64,000 nt of DNA from Dokdonella_A sp963758365 (GTDB lineage Bacteria > Pseudomonadota > Gammaproteobacteria > Xanthomonadales > Rhodanobacteraceae), in NCBI GenBank assembly GCA_963758365.1, contig CAVWVB010000001.1:1674001-1738000 (forward strand), given 5' to 3'. The notes beneath the pieces were generated by a model, which saw only the letters and a list, made by a program, of their open reading frames with translations, did no database searches and had not been told where the DNA came from. Position 1 is the first letter of the stretch, and each line of letters begins with the position of its first letter. A program made the translations under genes and the position numbers. Positions 8,199 through 17,449 of this stretch are shown one piece after another.

Positions 8199-9749
8199 CT
8201 ATTCGAAGCCGTCGCCGAAGATCGCATCGGCCTGAAGCTCGTAGCTGCCGATATCGACCGCGCCGTTGCGCGACATGCCGCGCTGGTCGGTGGCCGGCGC
8301 ACCGGTCGCGGTGCCTGCGTCGATAGCCGGCGATCCCGCGAGCAGGGCCATCGTCTGGGTGCGGCCGCCATTGTCGGCAATCGCTGCGAGCAATGCGTCG
8401 GCGAAAATCGCATCGGCAGTGACTGCGGCCTCGGGTTGATTGGATACCGGGCGGATTTGCGGCCACTGCAGATTGTTGCTGCCACCGCTGACCGGATTCA
8501 GCAGCGCCCACGGATTCCACGGATTGCCGCCGGTATTGTTCAGGAACACCGTATTGCGCAGGGTGATCTCGAGGCCGGCGCCGTTGCTGATGCCCCCTGC
8601 GAAACAGACATCGCACTCGGCCGCATTGTCGGCAATGGTCAGGTTCTGCAGCACCAGGCCGCCGCTGCCCTGCAGGTTCATCGCGCCGCCGAGCCCGCTG
8701 CGCGCGACATTGCCCGAGAACGTGCAGTTGCTGATGTCGCCGGACGCGCGCACGAGACCGGCGCCCGTCTGATGATCGAAGATCGACAGTCCGCCGTAAC
8801 CCGCCGCCTGGTTGTCGCGGAACGTCGAGCCGCGAATCGTGAACGGTCCACCCTGCAGGTAGACGCCGCCGGTGTGCGCGTTGCTGCTGCCCGTACTGTC
8901 GTTGCCGGCGATCGTCGAGTCGACGATTCGGGTGAAGCTGGTCGTGTCGTAGACCGTGGTGAACAGACCCGCCCCGTACGCATTGGACGTGTTGTCCAGC
9001 AGGCGTGTGCGGCACAGGTTCACGTAGCGGTCCGCGCCGTCGATTCCGATCGCGCCCGCGTTGCCGCCATTGCCCGGATTGCCGCCGCTGCCGGTTGCGC
9101 TGTTGTCCGCCAGCACGCTGTCGAACAGGTTGACCAGCTTCGATCCGAGCGAATACAGCGCACCGCCATTTGCGCCGCTGTTGCCGTCCATGTCGACGCC
9201 GATCAGGCTGAGCTCGCGTGCACCGACGACGTAGATGCCCCCGCCGCCATCGTCCTGTGCGCTGGCGACCGCATGATTGCCGGTAAAGCGCGTATTGAAA
9301 ACGTGGATCGCAACTGCCTGCCACGGGCCACCGCTCGGCTTCCAGAGCCCCGCGCCCGAACCCGCCGGTGTCGCCCCATCGGCGATCGTCGCATCGAGCA
9401 GCTCGAACGTGTAGATCAGGTTGCCCGGGTTGTCCACGCGCAGCACGCGATGCTGGTTCAGTCCCGACAGCGTTGCGCCGCCGCCGTCGAGGCGCGTCGC
9501 GCGGGTGATCCGCAGTTCCGCATCCAGGCCGACGACCGAAGTGCCGACGTTGATGCGGATCGATCCGCCCGCATCGAGCGCGGCCTGCAATGCCGCGGTG
9601 CTCACGCTTCCCGCGGCGCCGTTGCCGAGCACGACGGGATTGTTCACGGCCGGCGGCGGCGGCGCGACACAATCGAACGCCGCCTGCGCATGCACCATGG
9701 CGGCCGGCAATGCAATCAGCCACAACGCGAAGAGGAAACGGGGCGGCAT
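8199..9749 (-). CDS. Secreted beta-helix surface protein with IFGDGFE tail
   Basis: A 516-residue exported protein with a clear signal peptide (cut after A-M-V-H-A-Q-A). The body is rich in G, N, T and D with repeated N-G-G-A-L/G-G-I-Y rungs, as in right-handed parallel beta-helices. Near the end it has the pattern D-N-G-G-R-T-Q-T-M-A-L-L-A-G-S-P-A-I-D-A-G, typical of choice-of-anchor-Q proteins, then D-Q-R-G-M-S-R-N-G-A-V-D-I-G-S-Y-E. The last seven residues are IFGDGFE, matching the end of the unrelated protein at 28409-28849. I infer a cell-surface or secreted adhesin-like role; substrate unknown. It is divergent from the MscS gene. Confidence 0.8.
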   Translation of the reverse strand: MPPRFLFALWLIALPAAMVHAQAAFDCVAPPPPAVNNPVVLGNGAAGSVSTAALQAALDAGGSIRINVGTSVVGLDAELRITRATRLDGGGATLSGLNQHRVLRVDNPGNLIYTFELLDATIADGATPAGSGAGLWKPSGGPWQAVAIHVFNTRFTGNHAVASAQDDGGGGIYVVGARELSLIGVDMDGNSGANGGALYSLGSKLVNLFDSVLADNSATGSGGNPGNGGNAGAIGIDGADRYVNLCRTRLLDNTSNAYGAGLFTTVYDTTSFTRIVDSTIAGNDSTGSSNAHTGGVYLQGGPFTIRGSTFRDNQAAGYGGLSIFDHQTGAGLVRASGDISNCTFSGNVARSGLGGAMNLQGSGGLVLQNLTIADNAAECDVCFAGGISNGAGLEITLRNTVFLNNTGGNPWNPWALLNPVSGGSNNLQWPQIRPVSNQPEAAVTADAIFADALLAAIADNGGRTQTMALLAGSPAIDAGTATGAPATDQRGMSRNGAVDIGSYELQADAIFGDGFE

Positions 9750-9923
9750 CGAAAAATCTCCATCGGCGATGCCGCAGCATGCGCGTCGCGAACCGGTGAT
9801 TCCGTGATCCGGGTTTCATTCACCCGATGTTCGCGCGGCTTCGGCAGCTTCGCTCGTCACTTGGCATTTCCGCCACAAACGTGTCTGATGGGCGAACCTG
9901 CGGGCACTGCCTGCGACTACGCG

Positions 9924-10940
9924 ATGGTCACGATGTCACCGACCACGAAACTCGACATGACGCCGGTCATCCAGCGCCTGCTCGACGAGCTGTATGGCCT
10001 GCTTGCGGCGCTGCCGCTGCTGCTGCTCGCGATCCTCGTCATCGCAATCGCGTGGGCGGCCGGTAGCTGGCTGTCGCGTCGCGCGCTGCTCGCACGCGTC
10101 GCGCAACGCAATCCGTTCCTGCAGGACCTCGCGCGCACGACGGTGCGCTGGGCCGTGCTCGCGACGGGCATGCTGATCGCGCTCGAGATCATGAATGCGA
10201 CCGCCCTGGTCGGTGCGGTCCTCGGCACCGCCGGCGTGCTCGGCGTCGCGCTCGGATTCGCGTTCAAGGACATCCTCGAGAACTATCTGGCCGGCATCCT
10301 GATGAGCCTGCGGCAGCCGTTCGCGCCGCGCGATCATGTCGTCATCGACGGCAACGAAGGCATCGTGGTCGCGCTCACGTCGCGCGCGACCGTGCTGATG
10401 ACTCTCGATGGCAATCATCTGCGGCTGCCCAACGCGCTCGTGTTCCGCAGCGTGATGCTCAACTACACGCGCAACCCGAGTCGCCGTTTCGAATTCGACG
10501 TCGGCATCGGCGTCGAGGAGGACCTCGTACGCGCGCAGAATATCGGCGTCGGCGAACTGAAGCGGTGCGATGGCGTCATGGACACGCCGCCGCCGCGCGC
10601 GTTCATCTCCGCACTCGGCGATTCAAACGTGCAGGTGCGCTTCCATGGCTGGGTCGACCAGCGCTCGCACGACTTCATGATGGTCAAGAGCGAGGCGATC
10701 CGGCGCGTCAAGCTCGCCCTCGAAGCCGCGGACATGGACATGCCCGAACCGATCTACCGCGTGCAGCTGGCCCGCGCACCGCGCGCGCCAACAGCGCCGT
10801 CGCGCCCGCTCGAAGTGCCGGACGATGCCGAGTCACCGGTCGACACCCGCGCCCATACCGACATTTCCCGGCAGATCGATCACGACCGCAGCGTCAACGA
10901 GACCGAAGATCTGCTCGACCCCGCCGCTCCGCGCGAGTGA
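9924..10940 (+). CDS. MscS-family small-conductance mechanosensitive channel
   Basis: A 338-residue inner-membrane channel of the MscS family. Two hydrophobic segments (about residues 20-45 and 75-95) precede the pore helix, which shows the alternating G/A pattern V-G-A-V-L-G-T-A-G-V-L-G-V-A-L-G-F-A. The soluble beta domain follows (P-R-D-H-V-V-I-D-G-N-E-G-I-V). The frame is open back to 7620 but that part is antisense to two other genes; starts at 9888, 9924 or 9957 are all possible and no strong ribosome site decides. The tail after residue 280 is proline-rich then acidic and unlike the core family. Confidence 0.88.
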   Translation: MVTMSPTTKLDMTPVIQRLLDELYGLLAALPLLLLAILVIAIAWAAGSWLSRRALLARVAQRNPFLQDLARTTVRWAVLATGMLIALEIMNATALVGAVLGTAGVLGVALGFAFKDILENYLAGILMSLRQPFAPRDHVVIDGNEGIVVALTSRATVLMTLDGNHLRLPNALVFRSVMLNYTRNPSRRFEFDVGIGVEEDLVRAQNIGVGELKRCDGVMDTPPPRAFISALGDSNVQVRFHGWVDQRSHDFMMVKSEAIRRVKLALEAADMDMPEPIYRVQLARAPRAPTAPSRPLEVPDDAESPVDTRAHTDISRQIDHDRSVNETEDLLDPAAPRE

Positions 10941-11092
10941 GATGCGTGCGCGCCGCGGACCTAGCGAGCGCTTGCACGAGTTCGTAGCCGAGGCGATGGA
11001 TGACCTTGCGCTGAATCCATGCGCCGTCGAAATGCTGCATTCATGACCGTTCGGGCATTCTCGAGCCTCCACCAGTGGCGAGTACCCATACC

Positions 11093-11533
11093 ATGAGCGA
11101 TACAGCAACCCTGAACGACCTCAGCGAGGTCCTCACCGACGGCCAGAATTTCTACAAGGAAGCCGCCGACAACGTGAAACGCGCCGATCTCAAGAACCTG
11201 TTCGCGCGGATGGCGCTGAACAAGGCCGCGATCTGCGCCGACCTGCAGCGCAAGGTCAGTGCGCAGGGCAAGAAGCCTGCGCAGGGCGGAACATTCTTCG
11301 GCGCGATCATCAAGGCGTACGGCGAACTGCGTTCGAAGGTCGCCTCGGATTCGAGCTACGCCTACATCGCGACCCTCGAGGAATTCGAGGATCGCATCCT
11401 GCATGCGTTCCGCGACGCAGCGGAGAAGTCCGACGATCCGGAAGTGCGCGCGATCGTGCAGAGGCATCTCTCCGAAGTGACGCGCGACCACAACGAGATG
11501 CGCGACCTGAAGAAGGCGACCAAGGCGGCATAG
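11093..11533 (+). CDS. PA2169-family four-helix-bundle (ferritin-like) protein
   Basis: A 146-residue mostly helical cytoplasmic protein of the PA2169/DUF2383 type. The opening T-L-N-D-L-S-E-V-L-T-D-G-Q-N-F-Y-K-E-A-A matches the first helix of this family, and H/E residues recur in the last helix (E-V-T-R-D-H-N-E-M-R). The ATG at 11093 gives the normal family start; a GTG at 11075 is the alternative. Members are often induced by stress, but no activity can be read from the sequence. Confidence 0.8.
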   Translation: MSDTATLNDLSEVLTDGQNFYKEAADNVKRADLKNLFARMALNKAAICADLQRKVSAQGKKPAQGGTFFGAIIKAYGELRSKVASDSSYAYIATLEEFEDRILHAFRDAAEKSDDPEVRAIVQRHLSEVTRDHNEMRDLKKATKAA

Positions 11534-11678
11534 TCGACCCGTCACGCCGTGGTCGCACGGCTCTGCGGCCACGGTGTGGCGCGATTTGCGCACTGTTCGG
11601 CGCGCGCGTGACTTCCGGCCCAGGTGCTGCTCGCATGCCCCTCGGAAAGTTGTACGGACTGATTGCCTGGAGGTCCGC

Positions 11679-12455
11679 ATGCGCATCCTGTTCGCACTAC
11701 CGTTTCTGATCGCAGTCTGCGTGCAGGCGGCCTCTGCCGTCGCGGCGCCGCTTGCGACCGGCACCGACTCGGACGTGTTCGTGCGTGCGCTGGCGAATCC
11801 CGCGCGCAGCGCCGCCGACCGCGAACGCGATGCGCGCGAGCACCCGCGCGAGGTCCTGACCCTGGCCGGATTCGGCCCCGGCGCGACTGTCGCCGACATC
11901 TTTGGTGGCGGCGGCTATTACAGCGAGATCCTCTCCGGCGTGGTCGGCCCGCGCGGGCATGTCGTGCTGGTCAACAACCCGCCGTACGACGCGTATGCGA
12001 AGAAGGAACTCGCGTCGCGCCTCGCGGACGGCCGCCTTGCCAACGTCGCCTATCGGATGGTTCCGGCCGCGACGATGGGGCTGGGTCGCGCCACCCTCGA
12101 CGGCGCGATGATCGTGATGAGTTACCACGATCTCTATGTCGACGATCCTGAAAACGGCTGGCCTGCGGTCGATGCCGCCGCGTTCATCGCCCAGATCGTG
12201 CGTGCGCTCAAACCCGGCGCCAGGCTGCTGATCGTCGACCATGCGGCGCGCGACGGCAGCGGTATCGCCGATGCGAAGCGCCTGCACCGGATCGACGAGA
12301 CCCATGCGAGGACCGACTTCGCGGGCCATGGACTGGTGTTCGCCGGCAGTCTCGACGTGCTGCGCAATCCGGCCGACGATCGCAGTCGCCATGTCTTCGA
12401 TCCGGCGATCCGGCACCGCACGGACCGCTTCGTGCACGTCTATCGCAAGCCCTGA
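11679..12455 (+). CDS. Exported SAM-dependent methyltransferase (COG4798-like)
   Basis: A 258-residue class I methyltransferase fold with a signal peptide, which is unusual because the cofactor is cytoplasmic. Residues 1-24 form the signal. The core has a glycine-rich SAM loop (A-D-I-F-G-G-G-G-Y-Y-S-E-I-L, about 72-85), an acidic strand end and the late motif G-A-R-L-L-I-V-D-H-A-A-R-D-G-S-G. The start at 11679 has CTGGAGG just upstream. Similar exported methyltransferases are annotated in many proteobacteria without a known substrate. Confidence 0.82.
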   Translation: MRILFALPFLIAVCVQAASAVAAPLATGTDSDVFVRALANPARSAADRERDAREHPREVLTLAGFGPGATVADIFGGGGYYSEILSGVVGPRGHVVLVNNPPYDAYAKKELASRLADGRLANVAYRMVPAATMGLGRATLDGAMIVMSYHDLYVDDPENGWPAVDAAAFIAQIVRALKPGARLLIVDHAARDGSGIADAKRLHRIDETHARTDFAGHGLVFAGSLDVLRNPADDRSRHVFDPAIRHRTDRFVHVYRKP

Positions 12456-12584
12456 CGGAGCGCGGGAACACTGCGAACATGCGTGCGCAAGCGCGTCGAA
12501 TGCGGCGCCGGATCGCAGCCCTGGCCGGCTCCTGAAAATCGGTCTGCGCGCACCGAAGTCCGCGGCCAGCGCGGTTCGCCGCGA

Positions 12585-14735
12585 TCACCAGACCTTCACG
12601 CGCTGCTCCGGAGCGAGGTACAGGGCCTGACCCGGCTTGACGTCGAACGCCGGATACCAGGCATCGATGTTGCGCACGGTCAGCGCGCGATAGTGCCCCG
12701 GCGCATGACCGTTGGTGAGGATCGTGTTGCGCAGCGCCTGCTCGCGGTACTTGCTGCGCCAGACCTGGGCCCAGCCGAGAAACACGCGCTGATCAGGGCT
12801 GAAGCCATCGAGGACTTCAGCAGGTTTGCCTTCCCGTGACATCTTGTAGGCGTCGTACGCCGTTGCCAGACCGGCCACGTCGGCGATGTTCTCACCGAGC
12901 GTAAGCGCGCCATTCACGGCCAGATCCGGAAACGGCTTGTACTGGTCGTATTGCGCCGCGAGCGCAGCACCGGCCGCCTTGAAGCGTTTGAAGTCCTCGG
13001 GTGTCCACCAGTTGGCAAGGCGTCCGGTCTCGTCGAACAGCGCGCCGTTGTTGTCGAAGCTGTGGCTGATCTCGTGTCCGATCACGCCTCCGATGCCGCC
13101 GTAGTTGATCGCATCGTCGGCGGCCGGATCGAAGAATGGCGGCTGCAGGATCGCGGCCGGGAAGATCAGGCGGTTCTCGAGCGGGATGTTGAGCGCATTC
13201 ACGGTCTGCGGATACATGAACCACTCGCCGTGGTCGACCGGCCCGCCGAGCTTGGCGAGATTGCGGTGGTATTCGAACAGGCTCGCTCGCTGCGCATTGC
13301 CGAACGCGTCGTCGCGCCGAACCTCGAGATCCGAGTAGTCGCGCCAGCGCTCGGGATAACCCATACCCACGTGCAGGCCCTCGAGCTTGGCACGCGCCCG
13401 CGCCTTGGTCTGCGCGGTCATCCAGGTCGCTGCATCGATGCGCTTGCCGAACGCGGCAATGATGTTCTTGACCATCGCCTCTGCGCGTTGCTTGGTCGCG
13501 GGCGAGAAATGACGCTCGACATAGATCTTGCCGATCGCCTCGCCGAGCGCGTCATCGGATTCGGTGACCGCGCGCTTCCAGCGCTCGCGCTGCTCGGGCG
13601 TGCCGGACAGCGCCTTGTCGTGGAACTCGAAGTAGGCGTCGACGAATGCCTTGGACAGGTACGGGGATGCGCGGTCGAGCGCGTGGAACGCGAGATAGTC
13701 CTTCCACGTCGCGAGCGGCTGCCTGGCCACGAGCGCGGCGATGCCGGCGACGGCTTGCGGCTGCCAGACGATGAACAGCTGCTGCCCCTTGAGGCCCGCG
13801 CCGTCGAAGAATGCCGTCCAGTCGATGCCCGGCGCCTTTTTTGCGAAGTCCGACGCGGCCCACTCGTTGGCACCCTTTTCGACGTCGTTCGTCTCGAGCT
13901 GCGTCGCATGTACTTTCGCAATCGCGGTTTCCAGCGCGAGGATGCGTGCGGCCTTCTCGCGTGCGCCGTTGATGCCCGCGAGTCCGAGCACCTTGGCCAC
14001 GTGCGCCTGATACTGCTTGCGCAGTTCGGCCATGCGTCCGCCCGCGAGATAGAAGTCCCGGTCCGGCATGCCGAGGCCGCCCTGCACGAGGTAGGGCGCG
14101 TAGTGCGCGGGGTCCTCGAGATTCGCGGTCACCCAGAGACCGAACAGACGATCGGTGTAGTAATCCGTCGCATTGAGCAGGTCGACATCGGCGCGCAATG
14201 ACTCCCCGACCGCACGCGCGAGTGCGGTCTTGTCGGCCAGCGCGGCGATTGCGTCGAGTTCCGGCTGGACCGGCGTGACGCCGCGTGCTTCGATGCCCGC
14301 CTCGTCCATGAACGCTGCGTAGAAATCGCCTATCTTCTTGCGCTCGCCATTTGCCGCGGGATCCGCGGCGGCTTCCGCGAGAATCGCGCGCGTGTCCTTC
14401 TCCGCCTGCACGCTGAGCCCCGTGAAGCTGCTGTAGCTCGAGCGATCGGCAGGAATCTCGGTCGTCCTGACCCAGCCGCCATCCGCATACCCGAAGAAGT
14501 CCTCGCCGGGTGCGATGCTGCGGTCCATGCCGTCGGTATCGAATCCGAAGCTGCCGATTCGCGCACCGGGCGCGGCCGTCGGCGGCGCGACCGCTTCGGG
14601 TTGCGCGGCCGCAGCGGGCGCCGGCGTCGCCTGGACGGCCGCTTCGGGGGCATGACGGCCACACGCAGCCATCAGGCCGGTCAGCACGGCCGCGATCAAC
14701 GCGGGCATCGGTGCAACGGATCGAATCGGCGACAC
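12585..14735 (-). CDS. M13-family zinc metallopeptidase lipoprotein (PepO/neprilysin-like)
   Basis: A 716-residue oligopeptidase. The zinc site is G-H-E-I-S-H-S-F-D near residue 554 (HExxH), with the third ligand in E-N-I-A-D-V-A-G-L further on. The C terminus ends V-K-V-W, the characteristic M13 finish. With a GTG start at 14735 the N terminus reads MSPIRSVAPMPALIAAV and then L-M-A-A-C, a lipobox, so the enzyme is probably a periplasmic lipoprotein; an ATG at 14708 gives a shorter signal. After the cysteine comes a low-complexity A/P linker of about 30 residues. A paralogue is at 34140-36188. Confidence 0.92.
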   Translation of the reverse strand: MSPIRSVAPMPALIAAVLTGLMAACGRHAPEAAVQATPAPAAAAQPEAVAPPTAAPGARIGSFGFDTDGMDRSIAPGEDFFGYADGGWVRTTEIPADRSSYSSFTGLSVQAEKDTRAILAEAAADPAANGERKKIGDFYAAFMDEAGIEARGVTPVQPELDAIAALADKTALARAVGESLRADVDLLNATDYYTDRLFGLWVTANLEDPAHYAPYLVQGGLGMPDRDFYLAGGRMAELRKQYQAHVAKVLGLAGINGAREKAARILALETAIAKVHATQLETNDVEKGANEWAASDFAKKAPGIDWTAFFDGAGLKGQQLFIVWQPQAVAGIAALVARQPLATWKDYLAFHALDRASPYLSKAFVDAYFEFHDKALSGTPEQRERWKRAVTESDDALGEAIGKIYVERHFSPATKQRAEAMVKNIIAAFGKRIDAATWMTAQTKARARAKLEGLHVGMGYPERWRDYSDLEVRRDDAFGNAQRASLFEYHRNLAKLGGPVDHGEWFMYPQTVNALNIPLENRLIFPAAILQPPFFDPAADDAINYGGIGGVIGHEISHSFDNNGALFDETGRLANWWTPEDFKRFKAAGAALAAQYDQYKPFPDLAVNGALTLGENIADVAGLATAYDAYKMSREGKPAEVLDGFSPDQRVFLGWAQVWRSKYREQALRNTILTNGHAPGHYRALTVRNIDAWYPAFDVKPGQALYLAPEQRVKVW

Positions 14736-14923
14736 GGCGTGTCTCGTCTGCAAGAGGCGGGCCGCTAGCCTAGGCGTATTGGATGTTTCCTGCAAAGGGC
14801 GATGGCCATGCGTACGCGGCGAGGCGCCGCAACCGGTTCCGGCGGGTATCCAGGCGGCGCGCGCGTCCCGATGCCACGCGAACTTCGCTATCGTGGGCGG
14901 CCTTTCCCGGACGCCCGACGCCG

Positions 14924-15484
14924 ATGCTACGACCGCAATCATGGCACTTCACTGCGATCGCCTACGTGCGCTCGCCGTACGCGCAGCGTATCGACGCGCC
15001 GCATCAGCCCACGGTCATCGCGGGCACCGCGAGCGGCGGCATGGCAGACGCGACGATTGAATTCGTCGAAGGTTTTCCGCGAGCGGCTTTCCGTGACCTC
15101 GCGGGCTTCGAGCGCATCTGGCTGCTGTTCGCGTTCGATCGCAGCGAGGGCTGGAAAGCCGAGGTGCGTCCGCCGCGCGGTGGCGGCAAGCGCAGCGTGC
15201 TTGCGACGCGGTCGCCGCACCGGCCGAACGCGATCGGATTGTCTTCGGTGGAGCTGGTCGCGGTCGACGACGGGTCGCTGCGCGTGCGCGGCGTCGATCT
15301 GCTCGACGCAACGCCGATTCTCGACATCAAGCCATACCTGCCCTATGCGGATGCATTCCCCGACTCGCTTGCAGGCTGGGTCGACGCGCTGGACGCCGCG
15401 AAGGGGCGCCGCTCGGCGCCGGGTCCGCGGCGTCCGCGCGTGTCGCGACCGCAGGCCGGCGCGGGACCCAAGGTCACGCCGTAG
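14924..15484 (+). CDS. trmO: tRNA (t6A37-N6)-methyltransferase TrmO / TsaA family
   Basis: TrmO methylates N6-threonylcarbamoyladenosine at position 37 of tRNA-Thr. The 186-residue product shows the family order: F-T-A-I-A-Y-V-R-S-P-Y near the start, F-E-R-I-W-L-L-F-A-F, the loop T-R-S-P-H-R-P-N-A-I-G-L-S, and the end of the domain I-L-D-I-K-P-Y-L-P-Y-A-D. It is somewhat shorter than the Escherichia coli protein, which has an extra C-terminal domain; here the tail is a basic R/P-rich stretch. Start at 14924 gives the family N terminus. It is divergent from the M13 gene with a 188-bp gap. Confidence 0.88.
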   Translation: MLRPQSWHFTAIAYVRSPYAQRIDAPHQPTVIAGTASGGMADATIEFVEGFPRAAFRDLAGFERIWLLFAFDRSEGWKAEVRPPRGGGKRSVLATRSPHRPNAIGLSSVELVAVDDGSLRVRGVDLLDATPILDIKPYLPYADAFPDSLAGWVDALDAAKGRRSAPGPRRPRVSRPQAGAGPKVTP

Positions 15485-15659
15485 CCCGGTGTCCCCCGAC
15501 GATGCGGGGAATCGCAGCCGCGCTGCCAACATGAACCGCGAGGCATGGCAGGGGTTGCAGTGCACCGCGTGATTTCCTAGTGTAGTGCGCGCAGCAATGC
15601 AGCTCGCACCGTGAATCGGCCGGTGCGCTCCGCTTTCTCCCCTTCCAGAAGAGGTACCC

Positions 15660-16130
15660 ATGGAAATCACCGATGGGCGTATTGCCACGATCCATTACAC
15701 CCTGACCGACGACGCGGGCGAAGTGCTCGATCGATCGCTGCCGCAGGCGCCGCTGAGCTATCTGCATGGCGCGGGCAACATCGTGCCGGGTCTCGAAAAG
15801 GCGCTCGACGGCAAGACCGCCGGCGACGAACTCAGGACCGATATCGAACCCGAGCAGGGCTACGGCCCGCGCCATCGCGAACTCGTGCAGCGATTGCCGC
15901 GCTCGGCTTTTCCGGAACCTGCGGCGGTCAAACCGGGCATGCAGTTCGAGACGCTCAGCCAAGGCGCGCGCAGGCGCGTGCTGGTCACCGAGGTGGGGCC
16001 GGAGCAGGTTACCGTCGACGGCAACCATCCGCTCGCTGGTCAGACCCTGCACTTCACGGTGCAAGTCGCCGAAGTGCGCGAGGCGACCGAGCAGGAGATG
16101 AACCAGGGGCATGCTTCCGCGGCGGCCTGA
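15660..16130 (+). CDS. SlyD-like FKBP-type peptidyl-prolyl isomerase
   Basis: A 156-residue protein with the SlyD arrangement: a split FKBP domain (Y-T-L-T-D-D-A-G-E-V-L-D-R-S and the Y-L-H-G-A-G-N-I-V-P-G-L-E-K-A-L motif) with an inserted IF chaperone flap (about 70-120). The metal-binding His/Cys-rich tail of Escherichia coli SlyD is missing; only a short H-A-S-A-A-A tail remains. GAAGAGG lies seven bases before the ATG at 15660. Expected role is cytoplasmic prolyl isomerisation and chaperone activity. Confidence 0.9.
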   Translation: MEITDGRIATIHYTLTDDAGEVLDRSLPQAPLSYLHGAGNIVPGLEKALDGKTAGDELRTDIEPEQGYGPRHRELVQRLPRSAFPEPAAVKPGMQFETLSQGARRRVLVTEVGPEQVTVDGNHPLAGQTLHFTVQVAEVREATEQEMNQGHASAAA

Positions 16131-16534
16131 CCGCACGGCCGCTCCATCCGGTCACGCGCGCATGCATGGGCGCATCGACGCGCACCGCTCGAAAAACGCA
16201 TGCACGCGTGATCGCGGATGCACGATGCAACAGGTGTCGGAAAAAAGTCGCGCGCAGCCGGCTCCGGGCGGCGTTGAAACCCAGGGATGCCATAGGCGCC
16301 GCGCGTGATCGACTGCGCATCCCGGCCACGAATCATCCGTCACGATGACTTCGGGCACGAGGACTTCGGGCACGATGACATCCGGCGTCGCCACGCGCAT
16401 TCGCGGGCAGCCGGGTCAGACCTTGCACAGCTGCGCGACGCGCGCGAGTCGGCGACGACGTCGGGAACACGGATAGGAGAGTCGCGAACCCGGTTCTGCG
16501 CGAGCAGACGGGCCTGCCTGCTCATGCACGGTCC
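16131..16534. other. 404-bp intergenic stretch; one weak small ORF
   Basis: The space between two convergent genes has no recognised gene. It contains a short degenerate tandem at about 16341-16380 (three copies of GACTTCGGGCAC-like words, one diverged). On the minus strand a 61-codon frame at 16340-16525 begins 10 bases after the Anbu stop with GAGGA before its ATG, but its end is formed by the tandem and its composition is not convincing, so I do not call it a gene. Confidence 0.4.
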
Positions 16535-17275
16535 TCAAATCGCCCAATCCGGTTCCGGGATCGCCTCGTGTGCCTCGCTGAGTGCACGCGACCAGTTCCT
16601 GCGCACCTGCTGGAAGTATTCGTCCTCGTCGCCGATGCGGCGCACCACGCCGCCGTCGAGGTTGTCGCGCCTGAGGACCAGCACGTCGAGCGGCATGCCC
16701 ACGCTCAGATTCGAACGCAGCGTCGAGTCCATCGAGATCAGCGCGAGCTTGACACCTTCGGTCAGCGAGGTTGCGCTGGTCACCGCGCGATCGAGGATCG
16801 GTTTGCCGTACTTGTGCTCGCCGATTTGCAGGAACGGCGTATCCGAGGTCGCCTCGACGAAATTGCCGGCCGCATAGATCTGGAACAGGCGCTGGGTGCG
16901 CCCCGCAACCTGGCCTCCGAGCAGAATCGACACGTCGAAGGCGACATCCTGCTCCTTCATCGCGGGGCCGTGCTTGTGAAAGACCCAGCGCACCGCATCG
17001 CCGACCAGGGAAGCGGCCGCGAACATCCCGGGCACCGTATATATCGTCTGGTTCTTGCCGGTGTCCGGATCGGGCAGGCCATCCTGGATCAGGTTCATGA
17101 CCGCCTGGGTGATCGCGAGGTTGCCGGCCGTCATTGCCGCGATCTGGCGCTCGCCCGGCGTACCGAACACGTGCAGCTTGGCGAACGTCGAGATGTTGTC
17201 GACGCCGCCATTGGTGCGTGTGTCGGCGAGCATCACCAGACCCTGGTCGAGCAGCAATCCCACGCAATACGTCAC
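16535..17275 (-). CDS. Anbu (proteasome-type Ntn-hydrolase peptidase, COG3484)
   Basis: A 246-residue member of the Anbu family, the bacterial 'ancestral beta subunit' related to HslV and the proteasome. The start I chose, GTG at 17275, gives MTYCVGLLLDQGLVMLADTR, the invariant Anbu opening in which Thr2 would become the N-terminal nucleophile; GGGAG sits upstream. Other supports are the T-N-G-G-V-D-N-I-S motif and overall length. It is the last gene of a four-gene minus-strand operon after a transglutaminase, an alpha-E protein and an ATP-grasp protein. That context predicts hydrolysis of peptides or isopeptides made by the operon; the substrate is unknown. Confidence 0.92.
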   Translation of the reverse strand: MTYCVGLLLDQGLVMLADTRTNGGVDNISTFAKLHVFGTPGERQIAAMTAGNLAITQAVMNLIQDGLPDPDTGKNQTIYTVPGMFAAASLVGDAVRWVFHKHGPAMKEQDVAFDVSILLGGQVAGRTQRLFQIYAAGNFVEATSDTPFLQIGEHKYGKPILDRAVTSATSLTEGVKLALISMDSTLRSNLSVGMPLDVLVLRRDNLDGGVVRRIGDEDEYFQQVRRNWSRALSEAHEAIPEPDWAI

Positions 17276-17449
17276 TGATGTTGCTCCCGTGTTCGTTGGT
17301 TGCCACGCGCAATGCGCGGATCCCGAAGCGTCAAGCGGATTTGCCGATGGGGCCGCTACGATCCATGGACCGGCGTCGGCGGCGCCTGAAAAGATGGCTG
17401 CGATTCTCGCACAGGCCGGCATCATCGCACCTGCATCGCGTGGTACGGC

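Noticed and set aside
7620..9923. Plus-strand frame of 1106 codons covering 7620-10940
   Set aside because: Only the last 338 codons (MscS) have coding character; the rest is antisense to the DUF1223 and beta-helix genes and is arginine-rich, as expected of GC-rich shadow frames.
16340..16525. 61-codon minus-strand frame after Anbu
   Set aside because: A ribosome-site-like GAGGA is present, but the C terminus is made by a tandem repeat and the composition is poor; not supported as a gene.
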